Shown here: positions 1 through 9,553 of the stretch, piece by piece
Position numbering within the stretch: position 1 is the first letter of the stretch
How the letters are laid out: each line of letters begins with the position of its first letter
Assembly (NCBI RefSeq): GCF_011046735.1
Contig: NZ_CP049258.1
Span: forward strand, 5,350,001-5,414,000
From: Nordella sp. HKS 07
GTDB taxonomy: Bacteria; Pseudomonadota; Alphaproteobacteria; Rhizobiales; Aestuariivirgaceae
Length of the DNA: 64,000 nucleotides
Direction: 5' to 3'
Program-made: the position numbers and the translations under genes
The notes under the pieces: generated by a model
What the model saw: only the letters and a program-made list of their open reading frames with translations
Told to the model about the DNA's origin: nothing
Database searches by the model: none

Positions 1-1788
1 AAGGATGCCGATGTATTCCTGACCCACGTCCCCTTCAGGCAGGGACAGGCCGGGCTCTATTGGGCCAACGGCATCGCCCGCGCCTTCTGCATCGGACATT
101 GGATCTTGCGTGTCGATGCCGACGAGCTCCTGGTCTATGACGGCATGGAGGATCACGATCTGGCGGACTTGTCGCGTTGGCTCGACGCCGGTGGGCAGGA
201 TCGTCTCTTCGCGCCGCTTCTCGACATCTATCCCTCGGGCCCGCTCGCGGCGACGCAGCATGGCATCACCGAGTTTCTCCGCCACGATTGCTGGTTCGAC
301 CCAGAGGGCTATGAGCTCGACCGCGTCCGCGCCGGCTGGAATTTGACGGGCGGAGCTCGCCGCCGGCTGTTCGGACAGAAGCGGACGGGACCGTGGCCGA
401 TATTGTCGAAATATCCGTTCCTCCGAATGACCGGCGAAACCGTCATCTTCAGTCATCACTGGCAATGGCCGTGCGATGAGGTGACCGAAGGCCCGCAGGG
501 CGCTCTGCTTCATTTCAAGCTGACGGACGATCTGGCAAGGCGCGCCGAGCGTTATGCTGAGCAGGGGCAGCATTTCAACGGATCGGAAGATTACAAGGCG
601 ATTGCCGGTCAACTCGCGGAGCATCCCGATCTCACCGCCTTTCATGAGGGTTCGAGCCGGTATCGCAGCCCGCGGAGCCTGGTTCGCCAGTCATTCATAC
701 TGCCGATCAACTGGGACGAACCGACCAGTCCCGAGGAGGTCGAAAAGCGGAAACACTTCCTGCGGCCGATTCCCCAGCCGCCGGAGCGGACCAAATGGGT
801 CGAAACGCTGCCCGACGAGGGGAGGGTCTGGGAGCAACGACAAGCCTTCAACTGGCAATCGCACGCGACCTTGACCGAGCATATGCGCATCGTCCGGTGT
901 CGGGGGCCGTTGGCGCCGGGCGAGATCGGCCTGGTCTGCGTCGTAAGGAACGAGGCTGACCGTCTGCCGCTATTCTTCGCGCATTACAAGAAGCTCGGCG
1001 TGACCCGGTTTTTCATGGTCGACAACAATTCGAACGACGGTTCGCACGCCATTATCTCGGCTGAACCCATGGCCGACATCTTTCTGGCGCACGCCTCCTA
1101 TGCCGAGGGACTGGGCGGCATCTATTGGGTGAATGGGATAGCGCGCGAATTCTGCCGCGGCTGCTGGATGGTCCATGCGGATATCGATGAGCTGCTGGTC
1201 TATGATCGTGTGGAAGAGAGGAGCCTGTTCCAGCTGGGAGAGTGGCTGGAGGCGAGAAACTGCGACAGGCTTTTTGCCCTGCTGATCGATGTCTATCCCT
1301 CCGGCGAAATCGGACGGTGCGATCGTTCCATCGCCGAGATTCTGGCGACCGATTGCTGGTTCGACAGCGACGGATACACGGAGAAACGCCAGAAGCGCGG
1401 ATGGCTGGTGACCGGCGGCGCGCGTCATCGGCTGTTCAACAAGGGGAAGGATATCCATACTCATTGGCTGTCAAAGCATCCGTTCATTCGGATGTCGGAG
1501 GAAATGAGCATCGCTGATGCCCATTTCCTTTGGCCCGTCGAAACCGAAATGCCGGTTGCCAGGGGCGCATTGCTGCATCTCAAGCTGATGGATGACTTTC
1601 GCGAGCGCAGCCGGCGCTACGCGCAAGAGGGCCAGCACGCCATGAGTTCCCGGGCCTATGCGATCATCAATGAAGAGCTCACCGGAATGCCCAGGCTGGT
1701 CGCCCATCATGCCGGCTCCAAGCGCTATGAAGGCCCCGGCAGCCTCATGCGGCATGGTCTCCTGCAGCCCATCGATTGGGACGCCTGA
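1..1788 (+). CDS. Tandem-duplicated glycosyltransferase (Glyco_tranf_2_4-like), 5' end outside window
   Basis: The reading frame is already open at base 1, so the true start lies upstream of the window. The protein holds two copies of one glycosyltransferase unit. The first runs from the window edge to about 780 and has the acidic metal-site motif DADELLVYD near 115. The second runs from about 905 to 1785 and has DIDELLVYD near 1180. Both copies share matching blocks in the same order: (L/I)YWxNGIAR, DCWFD, GGAR(R/H)RLF, SK(Y/H)PF(L/I)RM, GALLH(F/L)KL, and a closing LxQPI(N/D)WD. The second copy also keeps the family's N-terminal block CVVRNEADRLP...VDNNSNDG, whose counterpart in copy one is presumably upstream. 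The fold and DxD motif point to a cytosolic transferase using a nucleotide-sugar donor, acting in surface polysaccharide synthesis. The substrate is unknown. Assignment to a GT2-like family is firm; function is inferred. Confidence 0.85.
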   Translation, partial: KDADVFLTHVPFRQGQAGLYWANGIARAFCIGHWILRVDADELLVYDGMEDHDLADLSRWLDAGGQDRLFAPLLDIYPSGPLAATQHGITEFLRHDCWFDPEGYELDRVRAGWNLTGGARRRLFGQKRTGPWPILSKYPFLRMTGETVIFSHHWQWPCDEVTEGPQGALLHFKLTDDLARRAERYAEQGQHFNGSEDYKAIAGQLAEHPDLTAFHEGSSRYRSPRSLVRQSFILPINWDEPTSPEEVEKRKHFLRPIPQPPERTKWVETLPDEGRVWEQRQAFNWQSHATLTEHMRIVRCRGPLAPGEIGLVCVVRNEADRLPLFFAHYKKLGVTRFFMVDNNSNDGSHAIISAEPMADIFLAHASYAEGLGGIYWVNGIAREFCRGCWMVHADIDELLVYDRVEERSLFQLGEWLEARNCDRLFALLIDVYPSGEIGRCDRSIAEILATDCWFDSDGYTEKRQKRGWLVTGGARHRLFNKGKDIHTHWLSKHPFIRMSEEMSIADAHFLWPVETEMPVARGALLHLKLMDDFRERSRRYAQEGQHAMSSRAYAIINEELTGMPRLVAHHAGSKRYEGPGSLMRHGLLQPIDWDA

Positions 1789-1794
1789 AAAGCA

Positions 1795-1820
1795 AATGGC
1801 GGGAAGAGCTCCCGGCCATT
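1795..1820 (-). terminator. Intrinsic terminator of the 1848-3056 gene
   Basis: Read on the minus strand, an AATGGCCGGGA / TCCCGCCATT hairpin with one bulged base is followed by TTTGCTTTTC. It lies just downstream of the stop of the minus-strand exported-protein gene and between two convergent genes, so it may act on both. Confidence 0.55.
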
Positions 1821-1847
1821 GTCGTTCGGAATGTTAGATGCCGCCGA

Positions 1848-3056
1848 TCAGTCGTTGGCGGAGATGCTGAGCCCGAGCTGATCGATCGCCGCCCCCGGAT
1901 TATTCGGGTCCAGCGCCATGAGCTGCATGACGCTGACCGGTTGCGCGGGCTTCGCCAGGATGGTGAGCGAGCGCGGATCCTTGAGATAGGCATTGACCGC
2001 TTCCACTGCCTTCTGGGTGAAGCCAGGGTTCTTGAGCTCGGCGAGGCCGAGCTGCAGCATGGCGCCGGCATTGGCGATCATGGTTGCTTCGTCCATGCCT
2101 TGCATGGCGGCGATGAGCGGCAGGACCTTCTTGGTGATGGACTTGTCCTCGAAGCGGATCGTCACGCGGCTCAGCTGAATGCCCTGGACCAGCGGCATGA
2201 TCGCGTTCGGATCCGCCTGGGCATCGTCCTTGAGCTTCTGTACCTGGGCGACGAGGGCGAGCGGGATATCGCCCGCGCCGGCGCCAAGTTTGAGCGTGCC
2301 GATGTCCTTGCCGGCATAGGAGATATCAAAATCAAAGCCCATCTTGTCCGACCCGAAATCCATCGTGCCGTTGCCGCCGATATCGAAGGACAGCGTCGAA
2401 TAGCCGAGCTGCTTGAGTGTACCGGAGCTGTCCAGCGCGGCGACGGCCGCCTCGGGGATCGCGATATTGGTGATCTTGAAGTCGGTCTTGCCGGCACCGG
2501 TAACCGGGTCGCCATCCCAGTTCATTTCATAGCCGTCGGCCGTATAATTCTGTCCGGCTACGGCGAGCGTGATGGCGCCGGAGCTCATTTTCTTGGCGAC
2601 ATTCATGCTGGCGCGCATGACGTCGGTCGGGGTCGGATTGTCGCCGAGAGCCTTGACATACCAATATTCGGCAGAGCTCTTGGGCACGCTCACGACGAAG
2701 TCGGCTTCGGTGCCGCCAATTTCGATCTTGGTGTCGTTGTATTCGGCGGCGGCCACCTCGAAGAGGCCGTTGCCCTTGTCGCTGATGCCGCTGAGCTTCA
2801 TCTGGGCGACCTTCAGGACCATTTGCGGGTCACCCTCTCCAGCCGTCTTCACATTGGCGCTGAGCCCGTCGATCACGATGGAGCCGTCGCTGCCGGTGGA
2901 GATCGACTTGTAGGTCGGCTTGGCCTGGAGCTGATTCTCCCAGCTCTTGAGGATGGCGGTGACAAGCGGGGGCTCTTCGGCTGCCCAGGCCGGCGCAATG
3001 CTTGACAGGGACGTAAAGAGAATCAATGCGAGCGCCGAGCGCCTGACCAATATCAT
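1848..3056 (-). CDS. Exported protein of unknown function
   Basis: I do not recognise a named family. The 402-residue product begins with a clear Sec signal peptide: a charged start MILVRR, a hydrophobic core, and a probable cleavage after AWA near residue 25. The mature part has no further membrane segment, is rich in Ala, Gly, Asp and Lys, and alternates beta-rich stretches with GSDG and GAGDIP turns. It is therefore probably a soluble periplasmic or envelope-associated protein. It is convergent with the upstream glycosyltransferase gene and divergent from the L,D-transpeptidase gene across 275 bases. An equally long frame on the opposite strand lacks a signal peptide and is composed of Arg/Asp/Gly-rich shadow sequence, so the minus strand was chosen. 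Confidence 0.8.
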   Translation of the reverse strand: MILVRRSALALILFTSLSSIAPAWAAEEPPLVTAILKSWENQLQAKPTYKSISTGSDGSIVIDGLSANVKTAGEGDPQMVLKVAQMKLSGISDKGNGLFEVAAAEYNDTKIEIGGTEADFVVSVPKSSAEYWYVKALGDNPTPTDVMRASMNVAKKMSSGAITLAVAGQNYTADGYEMNWDGDPVTGAGKTDFKITNIAIPEAAVAALDSSGTLKQLGYSTLSFDIGGNGTMDFGSDKMGFDFDISYAGKDIGTLKLGAGAGDIPLALVAQVQKLKDDAQADPNAIMPLVQGIQLSRVTIRFEDKSITKKVLPLIAAMQGMDEATMIANAGAMLQLGLAELKNPGFTQKAVEAVNAYLKDPRSLTILAKPAQPVSVMQLMALDPNNPGAAIDQLGLSISAND

Positions 3057-3331
3057 TTCCTAACCTCTTGAAAAAATTGAATACCCACCCGGGCGGCAGA
3101 CATTAGGTCAAGCTATGGGAAAAACCAATGGCGAACCTGTGACCAAGTTGGGATTTGCGACGCCAATCCAGGGGATGCGCCGCCCTGTGGGGGGCGACCA
3201 ACCGGCGCCCTGCGCCGCGAGACGGTCAAATGCCCTAACGGCGGGGGCAGTTGAAACGCCGCAATGAAGGATTAATCTCCGCGTCGGATAATTCCACTCG
3301 AGACGGGGCTGTCTCTTAACAAGGGGTTACT

Positions 3332-4054
3332 ATGCGGAGATTCTGGATCGGCGCCGCGGCTGTCCTGGCCGTGGCGGGGCTTGTGGTCGGGCAGGCACAG
3401 GCCTCGACGCCGAATGTGAAGTCCAATGTCTCGGTGGCCGACGAAAAGCCGGCACCGAAGAAAAAGAAGATCGTCGAGAAAAAGAAACCCGAGGTGAAAA
3501 AGGAACGCCGCATGTCGACGCGGCGCGATTGCGGAAGCTTTTTCGAGTGTCTTTTCAACGGGAAGCGGAGCAGCCGCAGCTCATTCGGGATGAGCGACCG
3601 CACGACGCGGTCGACCGTCGCCTTCGCCGACGCGCAATACAAGCCGGGCTCGATCATTGTGCGTACTCCCGAGCGCGCACTTTATTATGTGCTGCCCGGC
3701 GGCAAGGCGCTTCGCTACAAAGTCGGCGTCGGCAAGGAGGGCTTCCAGTGGAGCGGCAATTCCAAGATCGGCATGAAAAAGGAATGGCCGGATTGGCGCC
3801 CGCCCGCCACGATGATCGCGCGCGAGGCCGCCAAAGGGAACAACATTCCTGCGTACATGGAAGGTGGTCCTAACAATCCGCTTGGCGCCCGCGCCATGTA
3901 CATCTCCGGCACGTTGTTCCGTATCCATGGCACCAACAATTCCGCCTCGATCGGCGGCGCGGTGTCCTCCGGCTGCATTCGCATGATGAACTCCGACGTG
4001 ATCGACCTCTATGAGCGGGTCGCGGTCGGTTCGCGGGTCTATGTCTATCAATAG
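3332..4054 (+). CDS. L,D-transpeptidase (YkuD/ErfK family)
   Basis: The 240-residue exported enzyme probably forms 3-3 peptidoglycan cross-links or attaches proteins to peptidoglycan in the periplasm. A signal peptide covers about residues 1-24, ending QAQA. It is followed by a strongly basic Lys-rich stretch (about residues 40-62) that could bind cell wall or lipopolysaccharide. The YkuD domain fills the C-terminal half and carries the catalytic signature HGT...SSGCIRM, with the active-site Cys in SGCIRM and its partner His in the preceding HGT. The length fits short single-domain rhizobial transpeptidases. The gene is monocistronic and is followed directly by an intrinsic terminator. Family assignment is firm; which cross-link it makes is unknown. 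Confidence 0.93.
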   Translation: MRRFWIGAAAVLAVAGLVVGQAQASTPNVKSNVSVADEKPAPKKKKIVEKKKPEVKKERRMSTRRDCGSFFECLFNGKRSSRSSFGMSDRTTRSTVAFADAQYKPGSIIVRTPERALYYVLPGGKALRYKVGVGKEGFQWSGNSKIGMKKEWPDWRPPATMIAREAAKGNNIPAYMEGGPNNPLGARAMYISGTLFRIHGTNNSASIGGAVSSGCIRMMNSDVIDLYERVAVGSRVYVYQ

Positions 4055-4077
4055 GCCTCGCGAATCTCGCTAAGATG

Positions 4078-4107
4078 AAGCCGCGGCAGCTCGCCCGCGG
4101 CTTTTTT
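4078..4107 (+). terminator. Intrinsic terminator after the L,D-transpeptidase gene
   Basis: A perfect 9-bp stem AAGCCGCGG (4078-4086) / CCGCGGCTT (4095-4103) with an 8-base loop leads into a run of six T (4102-4107). Confidence 0.9.
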
Positions 4108-4141
4108 GTCGAAGATCCCCGACCACACGTTTGAGGTCCTC

Positions 4142-4795
4142 ATGGACTGGTTTGCGCCGATCGACTCCTACTGCGAACGCCTGGGGCCAGGACTTCTGGC
4201 CGAGCCGCTCAATGCGGCGAGCAACGCCGCCTTCATCATTGCCGCGATCTGGGCGGCTCGGGCGGCATACAGGCGCGGCAGTGAGCCGGTCATCTGGCTC
4301 CTCGTGGCCCTCGTATTCGTCATCGGTCTTGGCAGTCTTGCCTTCCACACTTTCGCCAATGGCTGGTCGGCCTTGGCCGATGTCCTGCCGATCACGCTGT
4401 TCATCTATGGCTATCTGGCATTCGCGCTGCGCCGCTTCCTGAGGTTCGCCTGGTGGAAGCTCGCGCTCGCGCTAGGCGCTCTGTTCCTCATCACCTACGC
4501 CGTCGAAAGCGTCTTGCCGCCCGGCTTCATGAACGGCTCCGGAGCCTACTTGCCGGCGCTGGTGGCGAGCATGCTCGTCTCTCTTCAGCTGCTCCGGCAA
4601 GGACACCCGGCGCTGCTCAATGTGGGCCTCGCCTCGATCATCCTGTTCCTGTCGCTGATCTTTCGCACTGCCGACATCGTGCTCTGCTCACTCGTGCCGA
4701 TCGGCACGCATTTCGTCTGGCACATACTGAACGGCGTCGTCTTGGCGCTCTATCTCGAGGCGGCGATCCGCTACGGTCAGCGCAAACCGTCCTGA
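4142..4795 (+). CDS. Ceramidase-like integral membrane hydrolase (CREST superfamily)
   Basis: The 217-residue polytopic membrane protein has about seven hydrophobic segments. It matches the alkaline ceramidase/PAQR/Per1 (CREST) family: PIDSYCER near the N-terminus, LNAASNAAFI, GSLAFHTFAN (the conserved Ser and His), an Asp in the next loop (LADVLP), and the paired histidines GTHFVWHILNG near the C-terminus. Eukaryotic relatives hydrolyse ceramide amides with a Zn ion held by His and Asp; the bacterial substrate is unproven. I chose ATG 4142, preceded by GAGGT, because the upstream in-frame TTG at 4106 lies inside the T-run of the preceding terminator. The gene stands alone. Family assignment is good; substrate is inferred. 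Confidence 0.85.
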   Translation: MDWFAPIDSYCERLGPGLLAEPLNAASNAAFIIAAIWAARAAYRRGSEPVIWLLVALVFVIGLGSLAFHTFANGWSALADVLPITLFIYGYLAFALRRFLRFAWWKLALALGALFLITYAVESVLPPGFMNGSGAYLPALVASMLVSLQLLRQGHPALLNVGLASIILFLSLIFRTADIVLCSLVPIGTHFVWHILNGVVLALYLEAAIRYGQRKPS

Positions 4796-4874
4796 CGGGG
4801 AAAGGGGAATTCTCTGATCCTGCGCCGGCCATTCCAGGGTGGCGCCAGGCGCTCTGAGCGTCGAGGTGCTCCAC

Positions 4875-4916
4875 AAAAAGAACTGGCCCCGGAGGCGCAT
4901 GCCGTCCGGGGCCCAG
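4875..4916 (-). terminator. Intrinsic terminator of the Lys/Ala peptide gene
   Basis: Read on the minus strand, a CTGGGCCCCGGA / TCCGGGGCCAG hairpin (one bulge, about 11 bp) is followed by TTCTTTTTG. It lies 24 bases downstream of the tiny lysine-rich gene, which supports that gene being real and separately transcribed. Confidence 0.75.
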
Positions 4917-4939
4917 TCCTGAAGTATCGCTAAAGAAGA

Positions 4940-5017
4940 TTACTTCTTCTTCTTGGCGGCCTTCTTCTTCGCGGTCTTCTTAGCAGCTTTCTTCTTAGCA
5001 GCTTTCTTAGCAGCCAT
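4940..5017 (-). CDS. 25-residue Lys/Ala peptide (histone H1 tail-like)
   Basis: Reading the minus strand from ATG at 5017 gives MAAKKAAKKKAAKKTAKK followed by KAAKKKK and a TAA stop. Only Met, Ala, Lys and one Thr occur, with a repeating AAKK(K) pattern. A good Shine-Dalgarno AGGAGA sits nine bases before the ATG, and an intrinsic terminator follows the stop, so it is a complete transcription unit. The composition resembles lysine-rich bacterial nucleoid proteins and eukaryotic H1 tails. I infer DNA or RNA binding, or charge neutralisation. No homology beyond composition can be claimed. The frame is too short for most gene finders. Confidence 0.75.
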   Translation of the reverse strand: MAAKKAAKKKAAKKTAKKKAAKKKK

Positions 5018-5586
5018 ATCTATTTCTCCTGGTTAAATTAGAGCCCCAATAACGCAGGTAAGCCTCACATCCAACGATCGACAGATGACCCATGAAGAAT
5101 CAACATTTGTCAGACCGTCATCGCAACGTGTTGTCTACCTGTTTGTGTGATTCGGCAATACGCCGACCACATCTGGTATGTCACCAGAAATCAGCTAACA
5201 ACCGGTAAACATTGGGAAATCGAGGTTTTTGTCCGTGTGCGGATGAAAAGGCCTCGGATTCATGGGAATCGAGCCGGAATCAAGCATTTTCTTGGTATGC
5301 TCCGTATACGGAATAGGAGCCTGAATCGGCGCCGCGGAACCCTTTCCGAGGGGGCTTTTCGACTGTGGCGGCGAAGTCACGCCGGCAAAAATTTTTGTGG
5401 AAGGCGGCTCTCGGGAGGCTGAATCGGCTCGATCGGGCCTCGTCGGCGTCGTGTCTGGGGATGCGGAGTTGCTACCGATAGCGATGCGAACCGGGAGGAG
5501 CAGGTCGGAAAATCGGCGGGCGAGCACGCCTTCGCCATGTTTTCGACCGGCGACGGACATGATCGGGCGGGCAAGTCCACAAAGAC
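5018..5586. other. Intergenic region without a recognisable gene
   Basis: About 570 bases lie between the tiny Lys/Ala gene and the nrdJ terminator. They must hold the promoter of the Lys/Ala gene. Short open frames exist on both strands, but none has a convincing start, ribosome binding site or recognisable product. No RNA gene was recognised. Confidence 0.5.
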
Positions 5587-5611
5587 AATGGCCGGGACAT
5601 GCCCGGCCATT
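5587..5611 (-). terminator. Intrinsic terminator of nrdJ
   Basis: A perfect 10-bp stem AATGGCCGGG (5587-5596) / CCCGGCCATT (5602-5611) with a 5-base loop is followed on the minus strand by GTCTTTGTGG. The T-run is weak, but the position, 31 bases after the nrdJ stop, fits. Confidence 0.65.
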
Positions 5612-5641
5612 TCAGATCGCTCGATGCCAGCCTTCCGTCTC

Positions 5642-8600
5642 TTATGAGCAGCCGCTCGTCGAGCCGCAGGTGTCGCATTTGAGGCAGGTGCCATTGCGCA
5701 CCATCGTGTAGTTGCCGCATTCATTGCAGCTGTCGCCTTCATAGCCCTTCATGCGGGCTTCGGTGCGCCGGTCGAATTCCATGACCTTGGGCGCGGCGTG
5801 GACATGGGCATGCTCCTCGTGATGCTCATGCACATGGACCTCGGCGACGCGCGTCTCGGCGACGGCCAGCGCCGACGTGCCATAGCTCTCCGTCGCTCGC
5901 ATCTGCAGCGCGTGGGCGGGAGAGGCGCTCGCCGGCGCGCTGTTCGACATCACGACGACATTGCGCGTGTTGAGGTTGCGGCGCACGAAGCCAGAGGACA
6001 GGACCTTGGCGGCCGGCATGGGCACCGGCGCCGGCGGCGGGGCGCTGCCATCGTCGACACCCTTGCCGAGCGCGTCGAAGCCGATATCGGAAGGCTCGAC
6101 ATGGGCGAGGTCGTGGCGGCCGAGATAGGAGACCGCCAGTTCGCGGAACACATAGTCGAGGATCGACGTGGCGTTCTTGATCGACTGGTTGCCCTGAACG
6201 AGGCCCGCCGGCTCGAAGCGCGTGAAGGTGAAGGCCTCCACGAACTTCTCGAGCGGCACGCCATATTGGAGGCCCGTCGACACCGCGATGGCGAAGTTGT
6301 TCATCATGGCACGAAGGGCCGTTCCTTCCTTGTGCATGTCGATGAAGATCTCGCCGAGCCGGCCGTCTTCATATTCGCCGGTATGCAGATAGACCTTGTG
6401 GCCGCCGACAATCGCCTTCTGGGTATAGCCCTTGCGGCGCTGCGGCATGACTTCCCGGTCGCGCTTGACCATGACCTCGACGATCTTCTCGACGATGGTC
6501 TCGACGCGCTGCACCTGGGTCTTGCCGGCGAGCTGCTCGGCCAGATCCTCCTCGGCCTCATCGTCCTCGATGAGCTGCGCCGAAAGCGGCTGGGAGAGCT
6601 TGGACCCGTCGCGGTAGAGGGCGTTGGCCTTCAGCGCCAGCTTCCAGGACAAGAGATAGGCCGCGTTGCATTCCTCGACCGAGGCATCGTTCGGCATATT
6701 GATGGTCTTGGAGATGGCGCCCGAGATGAAGGGCTGGGACGCCGCCATCATGCGGATATGGCTGTCGACTGATAGATAGCGCTTGCCGAGCCGGCCGCAG
6801 GGATTGGCGCAGTCGAACACCGGCAGGTGCTCGTTCTTCAGGCCCGGCGCCCCTTCGAGCGTCATGGCGCCGCAGACATGGATATTGGCGCGCTCGATAT
6901 CGGCCTTGGAGAAGCCCAGATGGGAAAGAAGGTCGAAGCTGAAATCGTTGAGCTGCTCGTCCGTCAGCTTCAGCGCCGACTTGCAGAAGGCCTCGCCGAG
7001 GGTGAACTTGTTGAACACGAACTTGATGTCGAAGGCGGAAGCGAGGCCCGCCTCGATCTTGGCGATCTCAGCGTCTCCGAAGCCCTTGGCCTTCAGCGCC
7101 GCGTGATTGAGCGCCGCGCTGTCGGCGAGCGAGCCGTGGCCCACCGCGTAGGAAACGATATTCTCGATCTCCTCGACTCCATAGCCCAGCGTGCGCAGGG
7201 CTTCCGGAACTGCCTGGTTGATGATCTTGAAGTAGCCGCCGCCGGCGAGCTTCTTGAACTTCACCAGGGCGAAGTCGGGCTCGATGCCGGTGGTGTCGCA
7301 ATCCATCACCAGGCCGATCGTGCCGGTCGGCGCGATGACGGTCGACTGGGCATTGCGATAGCCATGCGCCTCGCCGAGGGTCACGGCCTTGTCCCAGGCG
7401 GCGCGCGCATGGGCGATGAGGGTCTTGTCGAGGCAGCTCAACTCGTCGAGCGGCACCGGTGCGGTCTTGACGCCCTCATAGCCGACGGCGGCGCCATAGG
7501 CGGCGCGCCGGTGGTTGCGCATCACGCGCAGCATGTGGTCGCGGTTCTTGTCGAAGCCGGGGAAGGGGCCGAGCTGCTTGGCCATTTCGGCCGAGGTGGC
7601 GTAGGAAACACCGGTCATGATCGCCGAGAGGACGCCGCAAATCGCGCGGCCTTCATGGCTGTCATAGGGGATGCCGGAAGTCATGAGCAGGCCGCCGATA
7701 TTGGCGAAGCCGAGGCCCAGCGTGCGGAACTCGTAGGAGAGCCTGGCGATCTCCTTGGACGGGAACTGCGCCATCAGCACCGAGATTTCGAGGACGATGG
7801 TCCACAGGCGCACGCCATGCTCGAAAGAGGCGACGTCGAACGTGCCTTCCGCCTGGCGGAACTGCAGGAGGTTCAGCGAGGCGAGATTGCAGGCCGTGTC
7901 GTCGAGGAACATATATTCCGAGCACGGATTGGAAGCGCGGATCTCGCCGGAGGCCGGGCAGGTGTGCCAGTCATTGATGGTGGTGTGGAACTGGATGCCG
8001 GGATCAGCCGACGCCCAGGCGGCGTAGCCGATCTTGTCCCAAAGCTCCCGCGCCGGGATCGTCTTGATCGTCTTGCCGGTGAGGCGCGAGGTCAGGTCCC
8101 AATTGCGGTCGCTCTCGACGGCATTCAGGAAGTCGTCGGTGACGCGCACCGAATTGTTCGAATTCTGTCCGGAGACGGTTCGATAGGCCTCGCCGTCCCA
8201 GTCGGTGTCATAGGTGTCGAAGGAGAGATCGGTATAGCCCTGGCGCGCGAACTGGATGACCCGCTTGATGTAGTTGTCGGGCACGGTGTTGCGGCGCGCA
8301 TCCTTGACGGCGCGCTTGAGGGCGGGATTCTTCTCGATCTCAAAGCAGTCGGTGCCGGGACCTTCGCAATTCACGCAGGCCTTCATGATCGCGCTCAGCG
8401 CCTTGCGCACAACCTTGGAGCCGGTGACGAGGGCGGCCACCTTCTGCTCTTCCTTCACCTTCCACTCGATATAGTCCTCGACATCCGGATGGTCGATGTC
8501 GACCACCACCATCTTGGCGGCGCGGCGCGTGGTGCCGCCCGACTTGATGGCGCCGGCGGCGCGGTCGCCGATCTTGAGGAAACTCATGAGGCCGGAGGAC

Positions 8601-9349
8601 TTACCGCCGCCCGAGAGCTTCTCGTTCTCGCCGCGCAGCTTCGAGAAGTTGGAGCCGGTGCCGGAGCCGTATTTGAACAGGCGCGCCTCGCGCACCCACA
8701 GGTCCATGATGCCGCCTTCGTTGACGAGATCGTCGTCGACCGACTGGATGAAGCAGGCATGCGGTTGCGGATGCTCATAGGCCGACTTCGACTTGACGAG
8801 CTTGCCTGTTTCGAAATCGACATAGTAGTGGCCTTGGCCCGGGCCATCGATGCCGTAGGCCCAGTGCAGGCCGGTATTGAACCACTGCGGGGAATTGGGG
8901 GCGCATTTCTGGGTGGCGAGCATGAAGCAAAGCTCGTCATAGAACGCGCGGGCGTCTTCTTCGCTGTCGAAGTAGCCGCCCTTCCAGCCCCAATAGGTCC
9001 AGGTGCCGGCAAGACGGTTGAAAACTTCCTTGGAGCTGACTTCGCCGCGGGTGCGTTCCTTGACGGGAAGCGCGCTCAGCGTCGCGTCGTCAGGGGCCGA
9101 GCGCCAGAGCCACGAGGGAACGGTGGACTCTTCGACGCGCTTGAGGGCGACGGGGACGCCCGCTTTGCGGAAGTACTTCTGCGCCAGGATGTCGGACGCG
9201 ACCTGACTCCAGGAGGAGGGGACCTCGATATTCTCGAGACGGAACACGATGGAACCGTCCGGGTTTTTGATCTCGCTCACCGCCTTTCGGAAATCCAGCC
9301 CGTGATAGGCGTCCTGACCAGATTTAGTGTAGCGGCGCTCGATCTTCAT
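5642..9349 (-). CDS. nrdJ: Vitamin B12-dependent ribonucleoside-diphosphate reductase, class II
   Basis: The enzyme reduces ribonucleotides to deoxyribonucleotides using adenosylcobalamin to generate the thiyl radical, so it works with or without oxygen. The product is 1235 residues, the usual size of the large alphaproteobacterial NrdJ. Visible landmarks are the substrate-site block [17 protein letters not shown], the phosphate-binding segment [18 protein letters not shown], and a C-terminal cysteine-rich tail CNECGNY...[13 protein letters not shown]. That tail is likely a metal-binding or redox-shuttling element. I chose the ATG at 9349 ([11 protein letters not shown]), which has a GAGGGA ribosome binding site; an in-frame ATG 54 bases upstream has no such support. 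Transcription probably starts near 9546 from a promoter overlapped by NrdR boxes, leaving a leader of about 200 bases. No separate aerobic class I genes are in the window. Confidence 0.96.
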   Translation of the reverse strand: MKIERRYTKSGQDAYHGLDFRKAVSEIKNPDGSIVFRLENIEVPSSWSQVASDILAQKYFRKAGVPVALKRVEESTVPSWLWRSAPDDATLSALPVKERTRGEVSSKEVFNRLAGTWTYWGWKGGYFDSEEDARAFYDELCFMLATQKCAPNSPQWFNTGLHWAYGIDGPGQGHYYVDFETGKLVKSKSAYEHPQPHACFIQSVDDDLVNEGGIMDLWVREARLFKYGSGTGSNFSKLRGENEKLSGGGKSSGLMSFLKIGDRAAGAIKSGGTTRRAAKMVVVDIDHPDVEDYIEWKVKEEQKVAALVTGSKVVRKALSAIMKACVNCEGPGTDCFEIEKNPALKRAVKDARRNTVPDNYIKRVIQFARQGYTDLSFDTYDTDWDGEAYRTVSGQNSNNSVRVTDDFLNAVESDRNWDLTSRLTGKTIKTIPARELWDKIGYAAWASADPGIQFHTTINDWHTCPASGEIRASNPCSEYMFLDDTACNLASLNLLQFRQAEGTFDVASFEHGVRLWTIVLEISVLMAQFPSKEIARLSYEFRTLGLGFANIGGLLMTSGIPYDSHEGRAICGVLSAIMTGVSYATSAEMAKQLGPFPGFDKNRDHMLRVMRNHRRAAYGAAVGYEGVKTAPVPLDELSCLDKTLIAHARAAWDKAVTLGEAHGYRNAQSTVIAPTGTIGLVMDCDTTGIEPDFALVKFKKLAGGGYFKIINQAVPEALRTLGYGVEEIENIVSYAVGHGSLADSAALNHAALKAKGFGDAEIAKIEAGLASAFDIKFVFNKFTLGEAFCKSALKLTDEQLNDFSFDLLSHLGFSKADIERANIHVCGAMTLEGAPGLKNEHLPVFDCANPCGRLGKRYLSVDSHIRMMAASQPFISGAISKTINMPNDASVEECNAAYLLSWKLALKANALYRDGSKLSQPLSAQLIEDDEAEEDLAEQLAGKTQVQRVETIVEKIVEVMVKRDREVMPQRRKGYTQKAIVGGHKVYLHTGEYEDGRLGEIFIDMHKEGTALRAMMNNFAIAVSTGLQYGVPLEKFVEAFTFTRFEPAGLVQGNQSIKNATSILDYVFRELAVSYLGRHDLAHVEPSDIGFDALGKGVDDGSAPPPAPVPMPAAKVLSSGFVRRNLNTRNVVVMSNSAPASASPAHALQMRATESYGTSALAVAETRVAEVHVHEHHEEHAHVHAAPKVMEFDRRTEARMKGYEGDSCNECGNYTMVRNGTCLKCDTCGSTSGCS

Positions 9350-9553
9350 AATTTCCCTCGTCTTCTTCAATGTTGGCCCACGGGCGGACGCGCAAGAATC
9401 CACCCACCGGCTTCAGTTCACCCGTGTTTGACGACGCAGTACTCCCCATCCACGAAACAACGCCTCGCGGATCAAGCAGCATTATTTTGGGTTTTTTTCT
9501 ATTTTGAGAGCCGGTTTCTCCCCGGTTCTCCGTACCCCTCAGCCTCAAGACTC

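Noticed and set aside
5147-5560. Short open frames in the gap before nrdJ
   Set aside because: No ribosome binding site, no recognisable family and overlapping frames on both strands.
9350-9546. Possible cobalamin riboswitch in the nrdJ leader
   Set aside because: A B12-dependent enzyme with a 200-base leader invites this, but I find no B12-box (AGCCAGGAGACCTGCC-like) or the conserved GCCACTG segment on the minus strand.
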